Origin: Candidatus Dactylopiibacterium carminicum
GTDB taxonomy: Bacteria > Pseudomonadota > Gammaproteobacteria > Burkholderiales > Rhodocyclaceae
Reading direction: 5' to 3'
Assembly (NCBI RefSeq): GCF_014736495.1
Contig: NZ_MDUX01000007.1
Coordinates: 23,888 to 87,887 of the forward strand
Length of the DNA stretch: 64,000 bases
Of the stretch, positions 1 to 9,526 are shown piece after piece; the stretch's first letter is position 1; each line of letters starts with the position of its first letter. The translations under genes and the position numbers were made by a program. The notes under the pieces were generated by a model. It was not told where the DNA came from, ran no database searches, and saw nothing but the letters and a program-made list of their open reading frames with translations.

Positions 1-17
1 AACTGAAGGCAACGACC

Positions 18-1232
18 ATGAAGATCCAGAAAGCCGAAGTATTCGTCAGCTGCCCGGGGCGCAATTTCGTGACCCTGAAGATCACCACCGAGAGCGGCCT
101 CACCGGCCTGGGGGATGCCACCCTCAACGGCCGCGAGCTGCCAGTGGCCTCCTATCTGCGCGACCACCTGTGCCCGCAGTTGATCGGGCGTGACGCCCAC
201 CGGATCGAGGACATCTGGCAGTTCTTCTACAAGGGCGCCTACTGGCGCCGCGGCCCGGTCACCATGTCGGCGATATCGGCCATTGACCAGGCGCTGTGGG
301 ACATCAAGGGCAAGGCCGCCAACCTGCCGGTCTACCAGTTGCTCGGCGGTGCCTCGCGCAGCGGCGTGATGGTGTACTGCCACACCACCGGCCACACCAT
401 CGACGAGGTGCTCGACGACTACGCCAGGCACAAGGAGCAGGGCTTCAAGGCGATCCGTGTGCAATGCGGCGTCCCCGGCATGAAGACCACCTACGGCATG
501 GCCAAGGGCAAAGGCCTGGCCTATGAACCGGCCACCAAGGGCCACTGGCCCGAAGAGCAGATCTGGTCCACCGAGAAATACCTGGATTTCACACCGAAGC
601 TTTTCGAAGCGGTACGTGCGCGTTTCGGTTTCGATGAGCATCTGCTGCACGACATGCACCACCGCTGCACGCCGATCGAGGCCGCGCGCTTCGGCAAGGC
701 CGTGGAAGATCACCGCCTGTTCTGGTTGGAAGACCCAACGCCAGCCGAAAACCAGGAATGCTTCCGCCTGATCCGCCAGCACACCGTCACGCCCATCGCG
801 GTCGGTGAGGTGTTCAACAGTATCTGGGATTGCAAGCAGCTCATCGAGGAACAGCTCATCGACTACATCCGCACCACCATAACGCATGCCGGCGGCATCA
901 GCGGCATGCGCCGCATCGCGGATTTCGCCTCGCTCTACCAGGTGCGCACCGGCTCGCACGGGCCGTCAGACCTGTCTCCCGTCTGCATGGCTGCGGCGCT
1001 GCACTTCGACCTGTGGGTACCCAACTTCGGCGTGCAGGAATACATGGGCTACTCCGAGCAGATGCTGGAAGTCTTCCCGCACAACTGGAGCTTCGAGGAT
1101 GGCTACATGCACCCGGGCGACAAGCCGGGCCTGGGCATCGAATTCGACGAGAAGCTGGCGGCGAAATACCCCTATGAGCCCGCCTACCTGCCGGTGGCAC
1201 GCCTGGAGGACGGTACGCTCTGGAAGTGGTGA
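18..1232 (+). CDS. manD: D-mannonate dehydratase (enolase superfamily)
   Basis: Predicted to dehydrate D-mannonate to 2-keto-3-deoxy-D-gluconate in cytoplasmic hexuronate breakdown. The protein has 404 residues, the usual ManD/RspA length, with an N-terminal capping domain (about 1-120) followed by a TIM barrel. Likely magnesium ligands are D212 (in HDMHHRCTP), E238 (in WLEDPTP) and E264 (in VGEVFN); [12 protein letters not shown] near 311-322 is a family mark. The ATG follows GAAGGCAACGACC, a fair ribosome site. It fits with kduD and the two pectin-lyase genes elsewhere in the window as parts of uronic acid use. Some RspA-like members have very low activity, so the exact substrate is less certain than the family. 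Confidence 0.86.
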   Translation: MKIQKAEVFVSCPGRNFVTLKITTESGLTGLGDATLNGRELPVASYLRDHLCPQLIGRDAHRIEDIWQFFYKGAYWRRGPVTMSAISAIDQALWDIKGKAANLPVYQLLGGASRSGVMVYCHTTGHTIDEVLDDYARHKEQGFKAIRVQCGVPGMKTTYGMAKGKGLAYEPATKGHWPEEQIWSTEKYLDFTPKLFEAVRARFGFDEHLLHDMHHRCTPIEAARFGKAVEDHRLFWLEDPTPAENQECFRLIRQHTVTPIAVGEVFNSIWDCKQLIEEQLIDYIRTTITHAGGISGMRRIADFASLYQVRTGSHGPSDLSPVCMAAALHFDLWVPNFGVQEYMGYSEQMLEVFPHNWSFEDGYMHPGDKPGLGIEFDEKLAAKYPYEPAYLPVARLEDGTLWKW

Positions 1233-1248
1233 GTCACCAACGGCACTG

Positions 1249-1270
1249 ATTCCGGCGAAAGCCGGAATCC
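1249..1270. repeat. Short dispersed inverted repeat (ATTCCGGC-GCCGGAAT type)
   Basis: The perfect stem ATTCCGGC/GCCGGAAT with a GAAA loop lies between manD and the amidotransferase gene. Related stems recur at 26468, 33453 and 54913. Such intergenic palindromes are common in proteobacteria; no function is visible here. Confidence 0.6.
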
Positions 1271-1371
1271 GGGACATCCAGATTTCCAGGGATCCCGGAT
1301 GGCTTTTCATGCCCACGACCCGCGTGGCTGCGCTATCGTTGCAGGCCAGCCGCCCCAGAGGACACCTGCGC

Positions 1372-2091
1372 ATGAACGCCGTCGCCATCCGCCATCTCGC
1401 CTTCGAAGATCTCGGCAGCCTCGCAGGTGTGCTGTCCGAACGCGGCATCGCGCATGAATACCGCGATGCCGGCGTCGATGATCTCGCCACGCTGGACCCG
1501 CTCGCGCCGGACCTTCTCGTGGTTCTGGGTGGCCCCATCGGGGCCAATGATGAAACCGACTATCCCTTCCTGCGGGATGAGCTCGACCTGCTGCGTGCTC
1601 GCCTGGCGGCAGACCTTCCCACGCTGGGCATCTGTCTCGGCGCCCAGTTGATGGCCAGGGCGCTCGGGGCACGCGTATTTCCCGGCCCAGCCAAGGAAAT
1701 CGGCTGGGCGCCTCTGACGCTCACCGAAGCCGGACAACAATCGTCATTGAGCCACCTGGGTGAAGAACACACCAGCATGCTGCACTGGCATGGAGATACA
1801 TTCGAATTGCCAGAGGGCGCACGCCTGCTGGCTTCCACGCCGCTCTGCGCACATCAGGCCTTCACTTGGGGACGGCATGCGCTGGCCTTCCAGTGCCATC
1901 CGGAAGGCAGCCAGCCTGCGCTGGAGCGCTGGCTCATCGGCCACGCAGGGGAGATCAGTGCGGCAGGCCTGTCGGTGACGCAACTGCGCACGGACAATCT
2001 GCGTTTCGCCCCAGTCCTGCAGCAACAGGCCCGTCAGGCCTTCAGCGCATGGCTGGACAGCGTCGGCCTGCGCACGCATCGGGCAGCCTGA
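1372..2091 (+). CDS. Class I glutamine amidotransferase-like protein
   Basis: A stand-alone GATase1 domain of 239 residues. The nucleophile is C88 in GICLGAQ, and the His-Glu pair is H175/E177 in FQCHPEG, so the catalytic triad is complete. The fold resembles the GMP-synthase-type amidotransferase half, but no synthetase domain is attached, so the partner and true substrate are unknown; such proteins may hydrolyse gamma-glutamyl compounds. The ATG at 1372 was chosen because the GATase fold starts right there (AIRHLAFEDLG); an upstream extension in the same frame only overlaps manD. It is followed after 9 bases by the ybaN-like gene, probably cotranscribed. Confidence 0.75.
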   Translation: MNAVAIRHLAFEDLGSLAGVLSERGIAHEYRDAGVDDLATLDPLAPDLLVVLGGPIGANDETDYPFLRDELDLLRARLAADLPTLGICLGAQLMARALGARVFPGPAKEIGWAPLTLTEAGQQSSLSHLGEEHTSMLHWHGDTFELPEGARLLASTPLCAHQAFTWGRHALAFQCHPEGSQPALERWLIGHAGEISAAGLSVTQLRTDNLRFAPVLQQQARQAFSAWLDSVGLRTHRAA

Positions 2092-2100
2092 AACCCCACC

Positions 2101-2469
2101 ATGCGCCGCGCATTGATCGCCCTCGCCTGGCGCTGCCTTGCATTGCTGAGCCTGGCACTGGGCATCGTCGGCATCTTCCTGCCCGGCCTGCCGACCGTCC
2201 CATTCGTGCTGCTCGCAGCCTGGGCCGCCGGCCGGGGCTGGCCGCGGCTGGAGGCCTGGCTGCTGGACCATCCCCGCTGGGGGCCGGATATCCGGCGCTG
2301 GCGCGAGCGCAGGGCCATCCCGCGCAAGGCGAAATGGCTCGCCTGCGCCATGATGAGCGTGAGCCTTGCCTGGATGTGGCTGGCGCCAATGCCTCTATCC
2401 GCACAGATCGGCGTCAGCATCGTGCTGGCAGGTGTGGCCATCTGGATGTGGCAGCGGCCGGATGCCTGA
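2101..2469 (+). CDS. ybaN: YbaN/DUF454 family inner membrane protein
   Basis: A small membrane protein of 122 residues, the usual DUF454 length. The first hydrophobic segment (about 5-45) carries the family signature GIVGIFLPGLPTVPF; two more hydrophobic stretches lie near 80-100 and 100-118. The middle basic section (HPRWGPDIRRWRERRAIP) is also typical. No biochemical role is established for the family. It lies 9 bases after the amidotransferase gene and probably shares its transcript. Confidence 0.8.
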   Translation: MRRALIALAWRCLALLSLALGIVGIFLPGLPTVPFVLLAAWAAGRGWPRLEAWLLDHPRWGPDIRRWRERRAIPRKAKWLACAMMSVSLAWMWLAPMPLSAQIGVSIVLAGVAIWMWQRPDA

Positions 2470-2512
2470 GAATGGCTGTTTGTGATCTCTTGCCGTGCTT
2501 CGGACCCTTAGC

Positions 2513-2535
2513 CGGTACGCGTAGCGCACCCTACT
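2513..2535. repeat. GTAGGGTGCGC-type short repeat
   Basis: Read on the minus strand this is AGTAGGGTGCGCTACGCGTACC, one unit of a short palindromic repeat also seen at 48762 (partial) and 49755-49810 (two units). It lies in the 133-base gap between convergent ybaN and rsmI, and no other terminator is obvious there. Confidence 0.5.
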
Positions 2536-2602
2536 GCCAAAATTCATGCCGATCGCACAGGGTGTGCCACGCGCATCGCGGGCCTGTATCTGACCGGTGG
2601 GA

Positions 2603-3469
2603 TCATTTCTTCAGGCTCAAGCCATAGTCGTACAACGCGTTCTTCGCCGCCCCTGTGATCTCCGCCGCGAGCTTTGCCGCGGTCTTCAGCGGCAACTCGG
2701 CCAGCAGCAGTTCGAGCACCCTGCGCGCCTGCGCATCCAGTCCTTCGCCGGGCACGGGAGGCCCCACCAGCAACACGAATTCGCCGCGCTGGCGGTTGGC
2801 ATCCGCCGCCAGCCATGAAGAAGCCTCGGTCAGCGGCATGCGCACGATCTGCTCGAAGAGTTTGGTCAACTCGCGTGCGAACACGATCTCGCGCGCGGGC
2901 TCCAGGACGGCCGCCAGATCCGCCACGGTTTCGGTCACGCGGTGAGGTGCCTCATAGAACACCAGCGTGGCTGGAATAGCCTTCAATGCCTCCAGCGCCG
3001 CGCGCCGCGCCGCCGTCTTCGGCGGCAGGAAACCATGAAAATGGAAATGCGGCGCCATCAAACCCGAAGCGCTGAGTGCAGCCACCGCCGCACAGGCACC
3101 CGGCACCGGCACCACGACATGCCCGGCCTCCTGCACGCGTGCCACCAGCCGTGCGCCGGGGTCCGACACCGCTGGCGTGCCGGCATCGGTGATCAACGCC
3201 ACATGTTCGCCGGCATCCAGCCGTTCGATGATCCGTGTGGCGGCCTCCTGCTCGTTGTGCTCATGCACGGCCAGCATCCGCGTATCGACACCGTGCGCAT
3301 CGAGCAGACGCTGCGAGTGGCGGGTGTCTTCGGCAGCGATCAGGTTCACCGCGCGCAGCACGGCAAGCGCGCGCAGACTGATGTCCTGCCGGTTACCCAG
3401 TGGCGTGGCCACCACATACAATGCCGGCGCGGCATGGAGCGGGCTTTCTTCTGACAACAGGATGGCCAT
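2603..3469 (-). CDS. rsmI: 16S rRNA (cytidine(1402)-2'-O)-methyltransferase
   Basis: RsmI 2'-O-methylates C1402 in the decoding centre of 16S rRNA using SAM. The protein has 288 residues, normal for the family. The tetrapyrrole-methylase fold is plain: N-terminal LYVVATPLGNRQDISLRAL, then AEDTRHSQRLL, HEHNE, LITDAGTPAVSDPGARLV and PVPGACAAVAALSASGL. The ATG at 3469 is chosen because the family starts just before YVVATPLGN; an extension upstream would only read antisense to yraN. Its start codon shares the palindrome CCATGG with the divergent yraN, so each promoter must lie inside the other gene. Confidence 0.93.
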   Translation of the reverse strand: MAILLSEESPLHAAPALYVVATPLGNRQDISLRALAVLRAVNLIAAEDTRHSQRLLDAHGVDTRMLAVHEHNEQEAATRIIERLDAGEHVALITDAGTPAVSDPGARLVARVQEAGHVVVPVPGACAAVAALSASGLMAPHFHFHGFLPPKTAARRAALEALKAIPATLVFYEAPHRVTETVADLAAVLEPAREIVFARELTKLFEQIVRMPLTEASSWLAADANRQRGEFVLLVGPPVPGEGLDAQARRVLELLLAELPLKTAAKLAAEITGAAKNALYDYGLSLKK

Positions 3470-3887
3470 GGCAAGCTGGACCGAAAGATTCAGGAAAGCG
3501 CTGGATTGTCTGCTGCGGCGCCCTGCGCTGCAAGCCGGCAACGCGGGGGCCAGGGCCGAGCGCCTGGCCGAAGCGCATCTGCACGCGCAAGGGTTGCGCA
3601 TCCTGGCGCGTAATGCCCGCAGCAAAGGCGGCGAGATCGACCTCATCGCACTGGATGGCGCCGCATTGGTCTTCGTCGAGGTCCGTCTGCGTGCCGGGAG
3701 TCGCCATGGCGGAGCCGCCGCCAGCATCACACCGGCCAAGCAACGACGCATCCGGCGCGCAGCCGCTTACTGGCTGCAGACGGAGGGACGTACATGGCAA
3801 GGCCGGCCCTGCCGTTTCGATGCCGTACTGCTGGACAGCCACACGGCAGAAAACATCACCTGGCTGCGTGGGGCATTCACGAACTAA
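3468..3887 (+). CDS. yraN: YraN/UPF0102 family endonuclease-like protein
   Basis: A protein of 139 residues with the PD-(D/E)XK-like nuclease fold typical of YraN: GARAERLAEAHL, then GGEIDLIALDG and LVFVEVRLR, which hold the acidic and E-x-K/R-like positions. The cellular role is not settled in the family. Two ATGs are possible (3462 and 3468); AGG at 3459-3461 sits six bases before 3468, which makes that start better. It is divergent from rsmI with overlapping start codons. In enterobacteria yraN precedes diaA and yraP; here kduD and argC lie between. Confidence 0.85.
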   Translation: MASWTERFRKALDCLLRRPALQAGNAGARAERLAEAHLHAQGLRILARNARSKGGEIDLIALDGAALVFVEVRLRAGSRHGGAAASITPAKQRRIRRAAAYWLQTEGRTWQGRPCRFDAVLLDSHTAENITWLRGAFTN

Positions 3888-3995
3888 ATATGTGCCGGAA
3901 ACCAGAAAACACGCTCGCTTGATCCTGCGCAAATGGCTGGAACAACAAGTCCCACGCGTCCGACCGGTTGGATGCGAGGGGCGCGGGATTGGGGT

Positions 3996-4124
3996 AAACT
4001 CGTGCGGCTTGAAGCCCGAGCAGGCGCCAGCCGCGCACTGCGGGTTCGGTAGCCCCGCCTTCGCTGACGGTGGTACCGGAGTGACAGCCCTCATAGGCCT
4101 TTCCCCCTCGGACGGGCTTTTCGT
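3996..4124 (+). other. Possible structured leader RNA before kduD
   Basis: The 259-base gap between yraN and kduD has no gene but several pairings. GCGGCT (4004-4009) can pair with AGCCGC (4029-4034). CGGTA near 4047 can pair with TACCG near 4074. GGGCT at 4114-4118, followed by a short T run, can pair with AGCCC at 4086-4090 to make a terminator-like hairpin, or alternatively with AGCCC at 4013-4017. Mutually exclusive pairings before a start codon are what an attenuator or riboswitch would show. No known class was recognised. Confidence 0.35.
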
Positions 4125-4146
4125 TCAACAACGGGAGTAAAACAGA

Positions 4147-4920
4147 ATGAGCAATCCTTTCGACCTGAGCGGCAAAGTTGCCCTCATCACCGGTGGAGCC
4201 CAGGGCATTGGCGCGGCCATCGCCGCCAAGGTGGCCGAAGCTGGCGCCAACGTGATCTGTGCCGACTTCACCCCGATGGCCGCTGAATCGACCGCCGCCA
4301 TGGACGCTGCCGTTGCCAAGACCGGCGGCAAGTGGTGGTATCTGCAAGCCAACCTGACCGAGAAGGGTGCCCCCCAGAAGGTCATCGACCAAGCCGTGGA
4401 ACTGGCTGGCAAGGTTGACCTCCTCGGCAACGTCGCCGGCACCATCCGCCGCGCCCCGTTCCTGGAGCACTCCGAAGCCGACTTCGACTTCGTCATGCAG
4501 ATCAACCTGTATGCACCGATGTACCTGTCGCAAGCCTTCTGCCGCCACGTGGTTGGCCGCAACGGCACCGGCAAGATCATCAACATCTGCTCCATGCTGT
4601 CCTACCAAGGCGGCATCCTGGTCCCGGGCTACACCGCTTCCAAGCACGGCATCGCCGGCATCACCAAGCTGATCGCCAACGAAATGGGCACCAAGGGCAT
4701 CAACTGCAACGGTATCGCCCCGGGCTACATCGCCACCGCGAACACCGCCCCGATCCGCGCTGATGCCGAACGCAACAAGGCCATCCTGGACCGCATCCCC
4801 GCGGGTCGCTGGGGCGAGCCGGAAGATCTGGCGGGCACCGCCGTGTTCCTGTTCGCACCGGCTTCGGACTACCTCAACGGCACCATCGTGAACGTCGACG
4901 GCGGCTGGCAAGCCCGCTAA
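4147..4920 (+). CDS. kduD: 2-dehydro-3-deoxy-D-gluconate 5-dehydrogenase-like SDR
   Basis: A classical short-chain dehydrogenase of 257 residues. The NAD site is TGGAQGIG (15-22) and the catalytic set is S149, Y162 and K166 (in YTASKHG). The C-terminal half (PGYIATANT, then RIPAGRWGEPEDLAGTAVFL and SDYLNGTIVNVDGGW) matches KduD closely, which interconverts 2,5-diketo-3-deoxygluconate and 2-keto-3-deoxygluconate in pectin and uronate breakdown. GGGAG at 4133 gives a good ribosome site before ATG 4147. It stands alone, with a long leader and its own terminator. A related sugar dehydrogenase is possible. Confidence 0.8.
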   Translation: MSNPFDLSGKVALITGGAQGIGAAIAAKVAEAGANVICADFTPMAAESTAAMDAAVAKTGGKWWYLQANLTEKGAPQKVIDQAVELAGKVDLLGNVAGTIRRAPFLEHSEADFDFVMQINLYAPMYLSQAFCRHVVGRNGTGKIINICSMLSYQGGILVPGYTASKHGIAGITKLIANEMGTKGINCNGIAPGYIATANTAPIRADAERNKAILDRIPAGRWGEPEDLAGTAVFLFAPASDYLNGTIVNVDGGWQAR

Positions 4921-5223
4921 GCCTGGCTTAGTTCCCGGCTTGACACAGGCCCTCGCCGGTAACCCGGCGGGGGCCTGTTCTCTTTTGTCGTCAGGCCCTG
5001 ACAGCGTGCGCCTTCGGCAGGCTGCGTCACCACATCAGGGGCACGCGTCGTTCTTGGTCAGAACCAGAGGCTTTCCCGTGCCCGGCATGGCCGCCCGTCA
5101 CCGGTTTGCGCAGCATCGGCGAACCCCTGACAGATTCGCCTGTCAGCATCCACACCGCCTGCAACCAATCCTTAGCATCGCGTGCCTTACAATCCGCACG
5201 CTCAAATTCCGACCGAGAGAATC
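4921..5223 (+). other. Gap between kduD and argC
   Basis: It holds the kduD terminator at its start. The rest shows no convincing gene. TACAAT at 5188-5193 could be the -10 of an argC promoter, though no good -35 is visible. GAGAGA at 5216-5221 lies only a few bases before the argC ATG at 5224. Confidence 0.5.
4945..4986 (+). terminator. Rho-independent terminator after kduD
   Basis: The stem ACAGGCCCTCGCCGG pairs with CCGGCGGGGGCCTGT across a short loop and is followed by TTCTCTTTT. It lies 24 bases after the kduD stop. Confidence 0.88.
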
Positions 5224-6174
5224 ATGACTTTCAAGGTATTCATCGATGGCCGTCACGGCACCACTGGCCTGAAAATCGACGAGCGGCTGGCCGCGCGCAA
5301 GGATGTGGAGATCCTCGCCATCCCCGAGGACAAACGCAAGGACCCCGCCGTCAAGGCCGAATACATCAATGCCGCCGACATCGTCTTCCTGTGCCTGCCC
5401 GATGCCGCCTCGAAGGAATCCGTCTCCCTGCTGGCGGCGGGCAACACGCGCACCCGTTTCCTGGATGCCAGTACTGCACACCGTACCAACCCCGACTGGG
5501 TCTATGGCCTGCCCGAACTGCACGGCCAGCGCGAAAAGATCCGCCACTCGCAACGCATTGCCGTGCCGGGCTGCCACGCCACTGGTTTCATCCTGCAGGT
5601 CACCCCGCTGGTGGCGGATGGCACGCTGCCGGCCGACCATCCGCTGACCTGCACCTCGCTGACCGGCTACAGTGGTGGTGGCAAGGAAATGATCGCGGAT
5701 TACGAAACGCACGGCAGCCTGGGCCAGGACATGCTCAGCCCACGGATCTACGCATTGGGCCTGGGCCACAAGCATCTGCCGGAAATGGCCGCCATCAGCG
5801 GCCTTACCCACCGGCCGCTTTTCTCTCCGGTTGTCGGCCCCTTCGCGCAGGGCATGCTGGTTTCGGTCCCTCTGCTACCGCGTCTGCTGCCCGGCAAACC
5901 AAGCCCTCAGGACATCCACACCCGCCTTGCCGCCTACTATGCGAACGAAGCCTGCGTAAAGGTGATGCCACTGGGCGAAGTGCCGGCGGGCGGCTTCCTG
6001 CCGGCCACGGCCTGCAATGACACCAACCGCGCGGAGCTGTTCGTCTTTGGTCATGAGGAACAGATCCTGCTGGTCGCCCGGTTCGACAACCTGGGCAAGG
6101 GCGCTTCGGGCGCGGCGATCCAGTGCATGAACATCGCCCTGGGCTGCGACGAGCTCACGGGGCTGCAGGCCTGA
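5224..6174 (+). CDS. argC: N-acetyl-gamma-glutamyl-phosphate reductase (short type)
   Basis: Third step of arginine synthesis: NADPH-dependent reduction of N-acetylglutamyl phosphate to the semialdehyde. At 316 residues it belongs to the shorter ArgC subtype. The dinucleotide-binding start is VFIDGRHGTTGLKI (5-18) and the catalytic cysteine is C117 in VPGCHATGF; TGYSGGGKEM and GLGHKHLPEM are family marks. ATG 5224 follows GAGAGA and begins exactly at the Rossmann fold; a longer in-frame start at 5182 adds residues not seen in the family. The SIS gene follows after six bases, so the two probably form an operon. Confidence 0.92.
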   Translation: MTFKVFIDGRHGTTGLKIDERLAARKDVEILAIPEDKRKDPAVKAEYINAADIVFLCLPDAASKESVSLLAAGNTRTRFLDASTAHRTNPDWVYGLPELHGQREKIRHSQRIAVPGCHATGFILQVTPLVADGTLPADHPLTCTSLTGYSGGGKEMIADYETHGSLGQDMLSPRIYALGLGHKHLPEMAAISGLTHRPLFSPVVGPFAQGMLVSVPLLPRLLPGKPSPQDIHTRLAAYYANEACVKVMPLGEVPAGGFLPATACNDTNRAELFVFGHEEQILLVARFDNLGKGASGAAIQCMNIALGCDELTGLQA

Positions 6175-7406
<1,232 letters not shown>

Positions 7407-7423
7407 GCACGCGCCCCGGAATG

Positions 7424-7450
7424 AAAGGCCCGCCCGAGCGCGGGCCTTTT
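7424..7450 (+). terminator. Rho-independent terminator after dolP
   Basis: AAAGGCCCGC pairs with GCGGGCCTTT across CCGAGC and ends in a T run. Confidence 0.9.
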
Positions 7451-7606
7451 GCATTTCACTTTACGGAACAAAGGCGTATCTTTTTCCCCTCGGTATTGGC
7501 GCCCGTGCCCTCAATGGCACGAGGCAATCACGCCCATTGAGGAAATCAATTCCTGACGAAACGATAATCCCCAGGACGCTCTGATCGGTTGAACGGAGGT
7601 TGCTGC

Positions 7607-8776
7607 ATGGCAAGTGAACTCACCTGGCCTTCATCACAGTCTGTTGACGACATCAGCGGAGGGCGCGCAGCGCAAACCCTCCTGGACCAAGCAAACATCA
7701 GGATCAATGGCTCCCGCCCATGGGATCTGCAGATCCGCCACCCCAGCGCCCTGAGACGGATCCTCGCGCAAGGCAGCATCGGCCTCGGCGAAAGCTACAT
7801 GGATGGCTGGTGGGAATGCGAACAGATCGACGAACTCATCTCCCGCGTATTGCGTGCCCGGCTTGATGAACAAATTGCCCGCCCAGGGCTCTGGCTGGCG
7901 GCGTTGCGCGCCCGCCTGTTCAATCTGCAGTCGGTGGCGCGCGCCTGGCAGGTCGGCCGTGCGCACTACGATCTCGGCAATGACCTGTACGAAGCCATGC
8001 TCGATCCCTACATGGCCTATAGCTGTGGCTACTGGGCCAATGCTCAGACGCTAGAGCAGGCGCAGGAAGCGAAGCTGGATCTTGCCTGCCGCAAGCTCGG
8101 CCTACGACCCGGCATGCGCCTGCTGGATATCGGCTGTGGCTGGGGCAGCCTGATGCGCTTTGCCGCTGAACGTTACGGTGCGGAATGCGTGGGCCTCACG
8201 ATCTCACGCGAACAGGCTCGCTGGGGCGCACAGAAGGCGGAGGGCTTGCCGGTACGCTTCGAGTTCGCGGACTACCGCCAGTTCAACGCAGACGGAGCCC
8301 GCAAGTTCGATCGCATTGCCTCGATCGGCATGTTCGAACACGTCGGCCACAAGAACTATCGCGCCTATTTCGCCATGGCCCGGCGCAGCCTGGCAGCGGA
8401 CGGACTGTTCCTGCTGCACACCATCGGCAAGAACACCTCCACACTGGGCATCGACCCATGGATCGAGAAGTACATCTTCCCCAACGGTGCGTTGCCTTCG
8501 GTGGCCGAAATTGCCACCACCAGCGAGACGGATTTCGTGGTGGAGGACTGGCACAACTTCGGCCCCGACTATGACCGCACGCTGATGGCCTGGTACGCAC
8601 GCTTCGAAGCCGCCTGGCCCCGCCTGAAGGCGCATTACGACGAGCGCTTCCGCCGCATGTGGCGTTACTACCTGCAGTGCTGCGCAGGCACCTTCCGGGC
8701 ACGCAGCAACCAGTTGTGGCAGATCGTGCTGTCTCCGGCAGGCATCATGGGTGGCTATCGCCGGCCATTGGTGTAA
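7607..8776 (+). CDS. cfa: Cyclopropane-fatty-acyl-phospholipid synthase
   Basis: SAM-dependent methylase that turns cis-unsaturated phospholipid acyl chains into cyclopropanes, usually in stationary phase or acid stress. The protein has 389 residues (E. coli 382). Visible marks are the N-terminal lipid-binding part with GLGESYMDGWWECEQ, then HYDLGNDLYEAMLDPYMAYSCGYW, the SAM site LLDIGCGWGSLMRFAA, and IGMFEHVGHKNYRAYF and FPNGALPS. ATG 7607 is preferred over 7589 because CGGAGG lies seven bases before it. It is a single-gene unit with its own terminator. Confidence 0.93.
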   Translation: MASELTWPSSQSVDDISGGRAAQTLLDQANIRINGSRPWDLQIRHPSALRRILAQGSIGLGESYMDGWWECEQIDELISRVLRARLDEQIARPGLWLAALRARLFNLQSVARAWQVGRAHYDLGNDLYEAMLDPYMAYSCGYWANAQTLEQAQEAKLDLACRKLGLRPGMRLLDIGCGWGSLMRFAAERYGAECVGLTISREQARWGAQKAEGLPVRFEFADYRQFNADGARKFDRIASIGMFEHVGHKNYRAYFAMARRSLAADGLFLLHTIGKNTSTLGIDPWIEKYIFPNGALPSVAEIATTSETDFVVEDWHNFGPDYDRTLMAWYARFEAAWPRLKAHYDERFRRMWRYYLQCCAGTFRARSNQLWQIVLSPAGIMGGYRRPLV

Positions 8777-8790
8777 GCCGGAAAAACAAA

Positions 8791-8820
8791 AGCCGCTGAC
8801 AGGATCAGCGGCTCTGCGTT
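8791..8820 (+). terminator. Hairpin after cfa
   Basis: AGCCGCTGA (8791-8799) pairs with TCAGCGGCT (8805-8813), followed by a weak CTGCGTTCTT tail. It lies between cfa and a convergent tRNA gene, so it probably ends cfa transcription, though the T run is poor. Confidence 0.65.
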
Positions 8821-8827
8821 CTTCCGG

Positions 8828-8904
8828 TGGTGGTGATGGGCGGGATCGAACCGCCGACCTGCGGGTTATGAATCCGCCGCTCTAACCATCTGAGCTACAT
8901 CACC
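8828..8904 (-). tRNA. tRNA-Met (anticodon CAT)
   Basis: A 77-base cloverleaf on the minus strand with encoded CCA. The acceptor GGTGATG pairs with CATCACC. The D arm is GCTC...GAGC, the anticodon loop is TTCATAA, and the T arm is GGCGG-TTCGATC-CCGCC. The lower anticodon stem has one A-C mismatch at 31-39. CAT means elongator methionine, initiator methionine or modified Ile2; the paired first acceptor base excludes an initiator, and overall shape favours elongator Met over Ile2. Confidence 0.92.
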
Positions 8905-9062
8905 CCGTAAAGAGCCCGGAATTATAGAAAGCCGCCACAACTCCGTCAATGATCTTCCGCTGCTTTTCTCATCCGCCGCCCGCGCGCCGGCAGATTGACT
9001 AGGCCCGGTGAATCGCGGACCATGCGGCCTTCCCGCCACCCTCCTGCTGCCCTGGAAGAGTC

Positions 9063-9500
9063 ATGAAGATCCTGTCCTGCCTCGCACTGTGCCTGGGGAT
9101 GCTGTGCTCGCTGCCGCTGGCGGCCCAGACCCTGTCTCTGCGCACCATTCCCGCCGATGCACCGCGCGCCGAGATGAGGCCGGTCAGCGAGCGCCAGATC
9201 AAGCTCAACACCCGGGTCTTCGCGTTGTCAGCCGGCGCCCAGATCCGCAGCGCGCTGAACACCCTGGTACTGACCTCGCAGCTGGGCAGTGGCCCCTTCA
9301 TCGTCCGCGTGCAGTTCAACCAGCAAGGCCAGGTGCACCGCGTGTGGATACTCACCGAAGCTGAACAGAAGGTTAATGCGCCGAGGCTTTCGGACGATTC
9401 GATCTGGCGGCAACTGTTCCCCTGGCTGTACGACGATACAGCCTCTTCGCCCGCGGGCTCGTCGTCATCCTCGTCGTCCGCATCCAGCTCGGCCAACTGA
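9063..9500 (+). CDS. Hypothetical secreted protein with Ser-rich tail
   Basis: Not recognised. The 145 residues start with a clear signal peptide (MKILSCLALCLGMLCSLPLAA, cleavage near AAQ at 20-22), then a compact domain (about 25-125) containing QIKLNTRVFALSAGAQIRS and FNQQGQVHRVWILTEAE, and end in a low-complexity tail of about 19 residues that is mostly serine. The last part of the domain suggests beta strands. Probably periplasmic. It lies 26 bases before miaB and may share its transcript, although nothing links the two functions. Confidence 0.6.
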   Translation: MKILSCLALCLGMLCSLPLAAQTLSLRTIPADAPRAEMRPVSERQIKLNTRVFALSAGAQIRSALNTLVLTSQLGSGPFIVRVQFNQQGQVHRVWILTEAEQKVNAPRLSDDSIWRQLFPWLYDDTASSPAGSSSSSSSASSSAN

Positions 9501-9526
9501 TCGCCCCTGAAACAAGAAGTGAATAG

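Noticed and set aside
2603..3887. RNase P RNA near rsmI, as in many gammaproteobacteria
   Set aside because: rsmI and yraN overlap at their starts and none of the conserved RNase P blocks are present in the flanks.
3990..4060. Possible tRNA or 6S RNA in the kduD leader
   Set aside because: GGGTTCGGTAGCCCC looks like a T arm, but no acceptor or anticodon stem fits. The closing stem spans only about 110 bases, too short for 6S RNA.
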